64,000 bases of DNA from Haliotis asinina (lineage: Eukaryota; Mollusca; Gastropoda; Lepetellida; Haliotidae): assembly GCF_037392515.1 (NCBI RefSeq), contig NC_090290.1, positions 30,277,753 to 30,341,752 on the forward strand, read 5' to 3'. Both the position numbers and the translations under genes were made by a program. Each line of letters opens with the position of its first letter. Positions within the stretch are counted from its first letter, which is position 1. Positions 30,886 through 41,800 of this stretch are shown piece after piece. Under the pieces are notes generated by a model that worked only from the letters and a program-made list of their open reading frames with translations, was not told where the DNA came from and searched no databases.

Positions 30886-31045
30886 GGGGATCGTCGAATA
30901 ACCGAATGGTTAAAGCGTTCGCTCATGACGTTCCAAACAACCTATTTCGATTTCCTATATCTGAATGATGTGTGAAGCATCTATTTGTTGTTTCTCGCCG
31001 TGATATAGCTAGTACATTGCTGAACGCGGTGTAAAAGGACACTCA
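30886..31045 (+). mobile_element. Second old tRNA-derived SINE in the unit (also at about 32925-33080 and 34962-35115)
   Basis: GAATGGTTAAAGCGTTCGCT is an A-box region of the mollusc SINE type. CGCCGTGATATAGCTAG, then TTGCTGAACGCGGTGTAAAA and ACTCATGCAG correspond to the GCCGTGATATTGCTGGAATA and GCGGCGTAAAAC parts of the family tail. Decayed B box, no clear target duplication. Confidence 0.65.
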
Positions 31046-31316
31046 TGCAGTCATAATCTGTGTGAGAAGCATAAATTATGTAAAGTGTTCTTTGCCTTTT
31101 TAAGTAGAACCGTTGCTTACGCATGCAACTGTTCCTTTCAAACAATCTTTTGAATAAACCATAACATGCAATGCATCCTTGTTTATCATGACGTCTACTG
31201 CAAAATCACAACTTGAGTTTCATGTTTGAGATTTTACGTGTAGGCATATAAGTTGCATTTATGCACACAGTAAGTGCCAGCGATGTAAACTATATTCTCT
31301 TTACTGTAATGAGCAG

Positions 31317-34300
31317 GGATGCCATCTACCTGGGGGCGGAAATGGACCCTGAAGTCCCCCAGAGGCAGGACGACTGCCGAGAAGATATTCCGTGGACAGA
31401 GGTGGATCAAGGTCTCTTCTGGCGGCAGGACAACGACCACAAAGCCGCCAGACTACCAGGGAGGCAAGTTCTCCAAACTATCGTTTGAAGACAACATACT
31501 ATATATTCTTGTTGACAATGACGTCATGAGCAAGTTACAACTTGTGTTTCAGGTTACAGCGTTTTCCTGACCAAAAAGCATATGCTTTTAATATTTATTA
31601 TCTACGTAGTAAGTATCAGTGATGTGAAAAATTAACCTATTCGTTGTCGTCACTATTAGGAACGTGGATGCCATCGTCCTGGGGGCGGAAATGGACCCTG
31701 AAGTCCCCCAGAGGCAGGACGACTGCCAAGAAGATATTCCATGGATAGACGTGGACCATGGATTCTTCGGAAGGGTGACAGAGGACCAGACAGGCAGGTG
31801 TTTTCAACTCCATTTGGAAGAAAATATTTGCTTCATATATAGTGCACACTAATTCTCTCATACTATACAGCCATTTAGGAGTGAGTGAGTTTAGTTTTAC
31901 GCCGCACTCAGCAATATTCAGCTATAAGGTGACGGTCTGTAAATAATCGAGTCTGGACAAGACAATCCAGTGATCAACAACACGAGCATCGATCTGCGCA
32001 AATGGGAACCGATGACATGTTTCAACCAAGAAGTCAGCGAGTCTGACCACCCGATCCCGTTAGTCGCCTCTTACGACCAGCATAGTCACAGCCATTTAGG
32101 AATAGATGGGAAAGGTTGATACTGGTTTCTGCATGTAAACGGAGTTGTAGTGTAGCCTAGTTGTTCAAGTGTTGGCACGTCATGTTCAGTACCATTGTTC
32201 GAGTCCTCACTTAAATACTATGCCCCACGCCCACGTACGAGACTCGTCGTTGGAAAATTGCCCAAAGCGGCAGAAAACCACACTTACTCGCTGTTGTTAA
32301 TACAATCTACATCCGAGAGAAATGTGATTACTGATGCTTATGCATGACTCATTTCTTTCAGACGCAGGAACCCTGGCACACTCTGGATTTGGTGTTGTGT
32401 CACTCTAAACCCTTCCACCTGGACTTTAGTACACTGACTTTCCGAGGGTCCGATGGGATGAGCTTTTGTCTCATGGTGGCTCCACTGTGCGTCTGCTCTC
32501 CGCGTAGCCCCCTGCCGAGCGTACATGGAGTAGGTTCGGTGCTAGGGCCTGACTGTACAGTCAGGATGGTTGTTACAGCAACCCAGCTAGTTTAGGGTTG
32601 GCACACTCTGTGGCCCCAGTCTTTTCAGCACCCCCAGTAGACCCAATGCTGACTGCACTTGACTGGTAGATTAGGGGTTAGTGTAGATAGGGCCCCCTTC
32701 GTGCATGCCCTGTACGATGCTATCTATAGATAGTATAACTTAGTGTTAACCCACCATTCCGTCCTTCAATAGGTAGTTCGAGGCAAAGCAAGTCCCGGAT
32801 GGTCACTTTGAAAGTCAGTGTACTGGCCACCTGCTGGTAAAGCATTCACTATTTCAGTTTAAAACTTAAGTTAAATTTTGTTTTTCACGTCCCGACATAT
32901 TTGCTTTGCATTTAAATGTAAGGGGATCGTCGAATAACCGAATGGTTAAAGCGTTCGCTCATGACGTTCCAAACAACCTATTTCGATTTCCCATATCTGA
33001 ATGATGTGTGAAGCATCTATCTGTAGTTACTCGCCGTGATATAGCTAGTATATTGCTGAACGCGGTGTAAAAAGTAAAATCATGCAGTCATAATCTGTGT
33101 GAGAAGCATAAATTATGTAAAGTGTTCTTTGCCTTTTTAAGTAGAACCGTTGCTTACGCATGCAACTGTTCCTTTCAAACAATCTTTTGAATAAACCATA
33201 ACATGCAATGCATCCTTGTTTATCATGACGTCTACTGCAAAATCACAACTTGAGTTTCATGTTTGAGATTTTACGTGTAGGCATATAAGTTGCATTTATG
33301 CACACAGTAAGTGCCAGCGATGTAAACTATATTCTCTTTACTGTAATGAGCAGGGATGCCATCTACCTGGGGGCGGAAATGGACCCTGAAGTCCCCCAGA
33401 GGCAGGACGACTGCCGAGAAGATATTCCATGGACAGAAGTGGATCAAGGTCTCTTCTGGCGGCAGGACAACGACCACAAAGCCGCCAGACTACCAGGAAG
33501 GCAAGTTCTCCAAACTATCGTTTGAAGACAACATACTATATATTCTTGTTGACAATGACGTCATGAGCAAGTTACAACTTGTGTTTCAGGTTACAGCGTT
33601 TTCCTGACCAAAAAGCATATGCTTTTAATATTTATTATCTACGTAGTAAGTATCAGTGATGTGAAACATTAACCTATTCGTTGTCGTCACTATTAGGAAC
33701 GTGGATGCCATCGTCCTGGGGGCGGAAATGGACCCTGAAGTCCCCCAGAGGCAGGACGACTGCCAAGAAGATATTCCATGGATAGACGTGGACCATGGAT
33801 TCTTCGGAAGGGTGACAGAGGACCAGACAGGCAGGTGTTTTCAACTCATTTTGGAAGAAAATATTTGCTTCATATATAGTGCACACTAATTCTCTCATAC
33901 TATACAGTCATTTAGGAGTGAGTGAGTTTAGTTTTACGCCGCACTCAGCAATATTCAGCTATAAGGTGACGGTCTGTAAATAATCGAGTCTGGACAAGAC
34001 AATCCAGTGATCAACAACACGAGCATCGATCTGCGCAAATGGGAACCGATGACATGTTTCAACCAAAACGTTAGCGAGTCTGACCACCCGATCCCGTTAG
34101 TCGCCTCTTACGACCAGCATAGTCACAGCCCTTTAGGTATAGATGGGAAAGGTTGATGCTGGTTTCTGCATGTAAACGGAGTTGTAGTGTAGCCTAGTTG
34201 TTCAAGTGTTGGCACGTCATGTTCAGTACCATTGTTCGAGTCCTCACTTAAATACTATGCCCCTCGCCCACGTACGAGACTCGTCGTTGGAAAATTGCCC

Positions 34301-35519
34301 AAAGCGGCAGAAAACCACACTTACTCGCTGTTGTTAATACAATCTACATCCGAGAGAAATGTGATTACTGATGCTTATGCATGACTCATTCCTTTCAGAC
34401 GCAGGAACCCTGGCACACTCTGGATTTGGTGTTGTGTCACTCTAAACCCTTCCACCTGGACTTTAGTACACTGGCTTTCCGAGGGTCCGATGGGATGAGC
34501 TTTTGTCTCATGGTGGCTCCACTGTGCGTCTGCTCTCCGCGTAGCCCCCTGCCGAGCGTACATGGAGTAGGTTCGGTGCTAGGGCCTGACTGTACAGTCA
34601 GGATGGTTGTTACAGCAACCCAGCTAGTTTAGGGTTGGCACACTCTGTGGCCCCAGTCTTTTCAGCACCCCCAGTAGACCCAATGCTGACTGCACTTGAC
34701 TGGTAGATTAGGGGTTAGTGTAGATAGGGCCCCCTTCGTGCATGCCCTGTACGATGCTATCTATAGATAGTATAACTTAGTGTTAACCCACCATTCCGTC
34801 CTTCAATAGGTAGTTCGAGGCAAAGCAAGTCCCGGATGGTCACTTTGAAAGTCGGTGTACTGGCCACCTGCTGGTAAAGCATTCACTATTTCAGTTTAAG
34901 ACTTAGATGAAATTTTGTTTTCCACGTCGCGATATATTTGCTTTGCATTTAAATGTAAGGGGATCGTCGAATACCCGAATGGTTAAAGTGTTCGCTCATG
35001 ACGCTCCAAACAAACCTATTTCGATTTTCAATATCTGAATGATGTGTGGAGCCGATATTTGTTGTTTCTCACCGTGATATAGCTGGTATGCTGGTTAAAG
35101 CAGTGTAAAAACGACACTCATGCAGTCTTAATATGTGCTGGAAGTATAAATTATGATACAGAATACTGTTTACCTTTATTAGCAGAAGCCACTGTGTTTT
35201 TCCAAATGATCTTTTAAAGAAAACACACAGTGCCTCCTTGTGTACAATGACGTCTACTGCCAAGTCACAACTTGATTTTTGTGTTTGAGATATGTTCTCG
35301 TGGAATCATACATTTTGCATTTATTCACACAGTGCAAATGATGTAAAATATGTTTACCTTTATTATCAGGAGCGTGGATGCCATCGTCCTGGGGGCGGAA
35401 ATGGACCCTGAAGTCCCCCAGAGGCAGGACGACTGCCGAGAAGATATTCCGTGGACAGAAGTGGATCAAGGTCTCTTCTGGAGCAGCATGTGGATGTTTT
35501 ACTGTTCGGACATTTTGTG
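31317..35519 (+). CDS. Candidate host gene fragment with repeated symmetrical exons
   Basis: Five exon-like segments encode one motif, LGAEMDPEVPQRQDDC followed by EDIPW..VD.G.F. They lie at 31317-31463, 31660-31797, 33354-33500, 33697-33834 and 35370-35519. Each follows an AG acceptor (GAGCAG, CTATTAG, TTATCAG). Exon lengths of 147 and 138 are multiples of 3 with phase-2 borders, so copies could be added without a frame break. The 147-bp exons end GAG|GCAAGT, the classic GC-AG intron donor. The 35370 exon runs to a TGA at 35517-35519, with AATAAA at 35781-35786 as a possible poly(A) signal. The product is unknown; no signal peptide or upstream exon was found. It may instead be a dispersed repeat with chance frames. 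Confidence 0.4.
31881..32087 (-). mobile_element. Abalone-type SINE with 14-bp target duplication, copy 1
   Basis: It reads GTGAGTGAGTTTAGTTTTAC, then CGCCGCACTCAGCAATATTC, and includes AATCGAGTCTGGACAAGACA, GAACCGATGACATG and CCGATCCCGTTAGTCGCCTC. The duplication ACAGCCATTTAGGA lies at 31867-31880 and 32088-32101. Orientation is called minus because the GTGAGTGAGT end corresponds to the CTCACTCAC tail read backwards. Confidence 0.88.
33918..34124 (-). mobile_element. Abalone-type SINE, copy 2 (duplicated with the unit)
   Basis: Nearly identical to 31881-32087 at the same place in the next unit. Left flank ACAGTCATTTAGGA (33904-33917), right flank ACAGCCCTTTAGGTA. The right flank matches the SINE-free edge at 30053-30067 better than it matches copy 1. 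Confidence 0.88.
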
Positions 35520-36550
35520 ACAATGTACTCTGCGTGTCTACTACTGTAAACCCTCCAGTAGAATAGGTGGCGTTGCATACGTTGAGGGAACACGGTTCCA
35601 GAGTTTTTTTTCTCAAAAATGTTTTTTATCTCTGGTTTTACGTGTCGGGCTTCAGTTACCTTTGACCTTGTTCAAATCTCAAATTTGATCAAGATCAATT
35701 TAGACACACAATCTGCGACAACAATGTTGGTGTTTCTGTTCGAGGATTTGGTACTGTTCCATGTTGGGAATGATGACATTAATAAAACATAATCCGCACA
35801 GCTGGTCCAATTGTACTTGTTTGTTTTGCTGTTTTGTTTGTGAAACTTGTGAACTGGAGAAGAATTGTTTTTGTCCATGGAAATCGGATGTGCACGACTT
35901 TATCGCCTTGTAGGAGTGCTTGTTTTTAGCCATACACTGCCATGCACTGCTAAACACCGCCAACACAGAAACACATCACGAAACAAGTCCAACGTTAAAA
36001 CAATAGATCAATACACGGGGGTATTCTAATGTCTACAAACCAGAACGTACAATACAAAAGCCTATCAACATTACTAGATCACATCGCACAGACCTTTAGT
36101 TCAATGTATGTACTCAACAATCCAGTGGTGTCTGTAGATGAGACAATACATTAAATGAAAAGCTCCCACCAACATCCAACAGTCTAGAATATTACATTGC
36201 GCAAGTAAACAACCAAGTGCATGTTTGCCAATCATATTCCTTTACCAGTTGACCATGGTTAGAGCATTTGTGATGGTCAGCGTATCCCTGTTCAGGTGTT
36301 CTGATGTCGAGAGATGCTGCTCTCCATCGAATGGTTGAACTGACACAGAGTAAATGCAATAAAGTCAGTATGCCATCAGAGAGAGATCTATATCAAAGCA
36401 GATAAACTGAACAAATTGTAAGCTTCTGAATGTATCAAAAGTGATTAACAGTTATCTGACAGACCATTTGAATAGCTACTACGAGAGCTTAGAGTCAGTT
36501 ATCGATCGTGAAGCATAGTTTTCTAATACTTTGGATACTGCTATTTCATC
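35520..36550. other. Non-satellite DNA, no gene recognised
   Basis: Unique-looking AT-rich sequence. The only marks I can support are AATAAA at 35781-35786 and a short palindromic run near 35680-35700 (TTTGATCAAGATCAA). Open frames here are short and without recognisable features. Confidence 0.5.
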
Positions 36551-36554
36551 AAAT

Positions 36555-37278
36555 AGTCATTTTCATTATTTTCAAAAGCAAATATCTGTCAAAATTTTTT
36601 ACACCCTTTACCAATACACATACGTCACAATGACAGTGATCAGATTGATATTAGTTAAACTATCCATGATTAACTTTGAGATGTTGTCGGCCAGCAAACC
36701 AAATGTCATGAAAATGCTCACAGACCTCCACCACATAAAATGGCCTGTGAAAACCTGAGTATTAAAGGCCTTTTCATGAGCCAAAGACATCATACTAATT
36801 GAAGATAGTGTCAAACAAAGTCAGTACTGGGGAGACTACGACATCACCTGTTTTGTGCCCGAGTCACCACTCTAGAAGATACAAGTGTCAAAAAACATAA
36901 AAAGTATCAACATTGGCCGTAAATGGACACATTCGGTGTTAATTTTTATGTAAATGTAACTGCCGAGAAGACAATTCAAAATGGAGGTCATTTCCATTAT
37001 TTTCAAAAGCAAATATATGTCCAAAAACATATACACACGTTAGCAATACACAAAAGTCACAATGACAGTGATCAGATTGATATTAGTAAAACTATCCATG
37101 ATTAACTTTGAGATGTTGTCGGCCAGCAAACCAAATGTCATGAAAATGCTCACAGACCTCCACCACATAAAATGGCCTGTGAAAACCTGAGTATTAAAGG
37201 CCTTTTCATGAGCCAAAGACATCATACTAATTGAAGATAGTGTCAAACAAAGTCAGTACTGGGGAGACTACGACATCA
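36555..37278 (-). repeat. Spaced direct duplication, 432-bp offset
   Basis: About 290 bp from 36555 to 36846 recurs at 36988-37278, with 36668-36846 almost perfectly copied. On the minus strand both copies keep a hydrophobic open frame (FTGHFMWWRSVSIFMTFGLL, then ADNISKLIMDS). In the first copy the frame runs to a GAC|GTATGT donor-like site; in the second that site is changed. This looks like a duplicated exon of a membrane protein, with one copy possibly dead. A TGA lies two codons after the nearest acceptor-like CCCCAG, so the exon model is weak. Confidence 0.55.
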
Positions 37279-37343
37279 GATTTTTCAGCTGCCTCCTCCT
37301 GTACTACTTCAATACCCTTGGATACAGCAAAGGGGTTCACCTT

Positions 37344-37565
37344 TTACGGTGTCTTGTCAGGAGTCTCGATCACAAGGAAAAGAGGCCAATACTCAATCGA
37401 TGCAGAAGGTCTGTGATCAGTATCAATAGGGTCAATTTCAAGTGGACATTTTGGGCTTTTGGGCGGAATTTCATAGGTGTAAGCCATGGTTAGTGTAATA
37501 TGGTTCATCATCCGAGCCACCCACCCACCACGGAGTATCACAAGGACAATGCTAAAAGCAAGTGG
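37344..37565 (-). CDS. Candidate host exon, C-terminal, unknown protein
   Basis: The minus-strand frame reads GDPLAFSIVLVILRGGWVAR, then MMNHITLTMAYTYEIPPKSP and ends SIEYWPLFLVIETPDKTP before a stop. Composition looks protein-like rather than random. Immediately upstream on this strand is GGTGCT|GTAAGT, a good donor, so a preceding exon may exist. I do not recognise the product and cannot link it securely to the duplicated hydrophobic frame nearby. Confidence 0.3.
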   Translation of the reverse strand, partial: PLAFSIVLVILRGGWVARMMNHITLTMAYTYEIPPKSPKCPLEIDPIDTDHRPSASIEYWPLFLVIETPDKTP

Positions 37566-38032
37566 GTCTCCAACTTACAGCACCAATCATACCCGGATGA
37601 TCTACTCCAGCAGAATAATGAATATTAATATTTCTACCAGATTGGCCCATGAGCCATATTAACTACGAGATCGAAAATATCGGGGCTCATATTTTTCATA
37701 CGATGACCTAGGGGAAAATATTACTTTGGCATGGTGAGGTGATGTCGTGAGCAATGCAAGGACGCCACGTCTCCTCTATAACGTTGCGTTCTAAATGAGG
37801 CCATTGTGGGTAACCAGCCCATGTTTGAAAGTTGAGTTTGGTAATAGATAGGCACACTCGTGGCTAAATATCTGTATATAACTCGCTTCCGTTCGGGGAA
37901 TACCAACATTCCAAATAGTGTCGTAAAACATAGTTTCACATTAATTAGCAACAGCCTTAACAATAATAAACGTATTGCATCGTGCTTACGTCAACTTTGA
38001 GGGTGTATTGCACTCTGTAGTCAGATGAAAGA
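37566..38032. other. Non-satellite DNA leading into the inverted satellite
   Basis: AT-rich sequence with an 80-codon minus-strand frame (37721-37963) that has no recognisable feature. GTCAACTTTG at about 37991 resembles the satellite by chance or as a degraded edge. Regular satellite starts at TGGCACCCC near 38033. Confidence 0.5.
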
Positions 38033-38839
38033 TGGCACCCCAGAAAGGGTAATCCCGTGAATGGGTAACAGTGGATACATCATGGTTTGCAAATAGGCAG
38101 AAAGGTGAATCGGGGTTACAGGTTTTCAAACCAGCTCAAATAATAGAGGAGGGTTCCTGATGGAGTGCTAGAGGGTCCAAACACAGTTTCGTGAAAGTCA
38201 TCTTTGGCACCCCAGGAAGGGTAATCCCGTGAAAGAGTCAGAGTGGATACATTATGGTTTGGAAATAGGTAAAAAAGTGAATCGGAGCTACAGTTCTAAA
38301 AACCAGCTCAAATGATAGAGGAGGGTTCCTGATGGAGTGCTAGAGGGTACAAACACGGTTTTGTGAAGGACAACTTTGGCACCCCAAAAAGGGTAATCAA
38401 GTGAAAGGGAAATAGTGGATACATCATCGTTTGGAAATAGGTGAAAATGTGAATCGGAGATAGAGCCCTTAAAACCAGCTCAAATGTTAGAGGAGGGTTC
38501 CTGATGGAGTGCTAGAGGGTCAAAACACAGTTTCGTGAAAGTCAACTTTGGCACCCCAGGAAGGGTAATCCCGTGAAAGGGTCATAGGGGATACATCATG
38601 GTTTGGAAATAGGTGAAAATGTGAATCGGAGATAGAGCCTTTAAAACCAGCTCAAATGATAGAGGAGGGTTCCTGATGGAGTGCTAGAGGGTCAACACAC
38701 AGTTTTGTGAAAGTCAACTTTGGCACCCCAGGAAGGGTAATCCCGTGAAAGGATCATAGTTGATACATCATGGTTTGGAAATAGGTAAAATTTTGAATCG
38801 GAGCTACAGGTTTTAAAACCAGCTCAAATGATAGAGGAG

Positions 38840-41800
38840 GGTTCTTGATGGAGTGCTAGAGGGTCCAAACACAGTTTCGTGAAGGTCAACTTTGGCACCC
38901 AAGGAAGGATAATGCCGTGAAAGTATAATAGTGGATACATCATGGTTTGGAAATAGGTAAAAAGGGGAATCGGAGCTGCAGGTTTCAAAAGCAGCTCAAA
39001 TGATAGAGGAGGGTTCCTGGTGGAGTGCTAGAGGGTCAACACACATTTTTGTGAAAGTCAACTTTGGCACCCCAGAAAGGGTAATCCCGTGAAAGGCTCA
39101 TAGTGGATACATCATGGTTAGGAAATAGGCAAAAAGGTGAATCGGAACTACAGCTCTTAAAACCAGCTCAAATGATAGAGGAGGGTTCCTGATGGAGTGC
39201 TAGAGCGTCCAAGCACAGTTTCGTGAAAGTCAACTTTGGCACCACAGCAAGGGTAATCCCGTGAAAGGGTCATAGTGGATACATCATGGTTTGGAAATAG
39301 GTAAAAAGGGGAATCGGAGCTACAGGTTTCAAAAACCAGCTCAAATGATAGAGGATCGTTCCTGGTGGAGTGCTAGAGGGTCAACACACTTTTTTGTGAA
39401 AGTCAACTTTGGCACCCTAGGAAGGGTAATTCGGTCAAAGGGTTATAGTGCATACATCATGGTTTGGAAATAGGTAAAAATGTGAATCGGAGCTGCAGCT
39501 CTCAAAACCAGCTCAAATGATAGAGGAGGGTTCCTGATGGAGTGCTAGAGGGTCCAAACACAGTTTCGTGAAAGTCAAATTTCGCACCCCAGGAAGGGTA
39601 ATCCCGTGAAAGGGTAATAGTGGATACATCATGGTTTGGAAATAGGTAAAAAGGGGAATCGGAGCTACAGGTTTCAAAAACCAGCTCAAATGATAGAGGA
39701 GGGTTCCTGATGGAGTGTTTGAGGGTCAACACATTTTTTTGTGAAAGTCAACTTTGGCACCCCAGGAAGGGGAATTCGGTCAAAGGGTCATAGCGGAAAC
39801 ATCATGGTTTGGAAATAGGTAAAATGTGAATCGGAGCTACAGCTCTCAAAACCAGCTCAAATGATAGAGGAGGGATCCTGATGGAGTGCTAGAGGGTCAA
39901 CACACAATTTTCTGAAAGTCAACTTTGGCACCCCAGGAAGGGTAATACTGTGAAAGGGTCATAGGGGATACATCATGGTTTGTGAAATAGGTAAAAAGGT
40001 GAATCGGAGCCACAGTTCTAAAAACCAGCTCAAATGATAGAGGAGGGTTCCTGATGGAGTGCTAGAGGGTCCAAACACAGTTTCGTGAAAGTCAAATTTC
40101 GCATCCTAGGAAGGGTAATCCCGTGAATTTATAATAGTGGATACATCATGGTTTGGAAATAGGTATAAATGTGAATCGGAGCTACAGGTTTTAAAACCAG
40201 CTCAAATGATAGAGGAGGGTTCCTGATGGAGTGCTAGAGGGTCAAAACACAGTTTCGTGAAAGTCAACTTTGGCACCCCATAAAGGGTAATCCCGTGAAA
40301 GGGTAATAGTGGATACATCATGGTTTGGAAATAGGTAAAAATGTGAATCGGAACTACAGCTCTCAAAACCAGGTCAAATGATAGAGGAGGGTTCCTGGTG
40401 GAGTGCTAGAGGGTCGAAACACAGTTTCGTGAAAGTCAACTTTGCCACCCCCGGAAGGGTAATCCCATGACAGGGTAATAGGTTATACATCATGGTTTGG
40501 AAATAGGTGAAAAGGTGATTCGGAGCTACAGTTCTCAAAACCACCTCAAATGATAGAGGAGGGTTCCTGGTGGAGTGCTAGAGGGTCAACAAAGTTTTTT
40601 GTAAAAGTGAACTTTGGCACCCCAGGAAGGGTAATTCGGTTAAAGGGTCATAGGGGATACATCATGTTTTGGAAATAAGTAAAAATGTGAATCGGAGCTA
40701 CAGGTTTTAAAAGCAGCTCAAATGATAGAGGAGGGTTCCTGATGGAGTGCTAGAGGCTCCAAACACAGTTTCGTGAAAATCAACTTTGGCACCCCAGGAA
40801 GGGTAATCCCGTGAAAGGCTCAAAGTGGATACATCATTTTTGGGAAATAAGCAAAAAGGTGAATCGGAACTACAGCTCTTAAAACCAGCTCAAATGATAG
40901 ATGAGGGTTCCTGATGGAGTGCTAGAGGGTCCAAACACAGTTTCGTGAAAGTCAACTTTGGCACCCCAGAAAGGTAATACCGTGAAAGGGTAAAAGTGGA
41001 TACATCATGGTTTGGAAATAGGTAAAAATGTGAATCGGAACTACAGCTCTCAAAACTAGCTCAAATGATAGAGGAGGGTTCCTGATGGAGTGCTTGAGGG
41101 TCCAAACACAGTTTCGTGAAAGTTAACTTTGGCACCCCAGGAAGGGTAATCCCGTGAAAGGGTAACAGTGGATACATCATGGTTTGGAAATAGGTAAAAT
41201 TGTGAATCGGAAGTACAGCTCTCAAAACAAGCTCAAATGATAGAGGAGGGTTCCTGATGGAGTGCTAGAAGGTCGAAACACAGTTTCGTGAAAGTCAACT
41301 TTGGCAGCCCAGGGAGGGTAATCCCGTGAAAGGGTCATAGTGGATACATCATGGTTTGGAAATAGGTAAAAATGTGAATCGGAGATACAGCTCTCAAAAC
41401 CAGCTCAAATGATAGAGGAGGGTTCTTGATGGAGTGCTAGAGGGTCCAAACACAGTTTCGTGAAGGTCAACTTTGGCACCCAAGGAAGGATAATGCCGTG
41501 AAAGTATAATAGTGGATACATCATGGTTTGGAAATAGGTAAAAAGGGGAATCGGAGCTGCAGGTTTCAAAAGCAGCTCAAATGATAGAGGAGGGTTCCTG
41601 GTGGAGTGCTAGAGGGTCAACACACATTTTTGTGAAAGTCAACTTTGGCACCCCAGAAAGGGTAATCCCGTGAAAGGCTCATAGTGGATACATCATGGTT
41701 AGGAAATAGGCAAAAAGGTGAATCGGAACTACAGCTCTTAAAACCAGCTCAAATGATAGAGGAGGGTTCCTGATGGAGTGCTAGAGCGTCCAAGCACAGT

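Larger units (their letters stand above)
29940..35500 (+). repeat. 2.04-kb unit repeated about three times in tandem
   Basis: Landmarks recur at 30308, 32344 and 34381, spacings of 2036 and 2037 bp. Units 1 and 2 are almost identical over their length. The third matches closely to about 34880 and then more weakly to about 35470. Each unit holds, in order, an old tRNA-derived SINE, a very conserved block starting MTHFFQ-type sequence after CTTTCAG, a second old SINE, and the exon-like segments described separately. A partial, more decayed copy of the unit edge is seen at 29890-30050. Confidence 0.9.
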
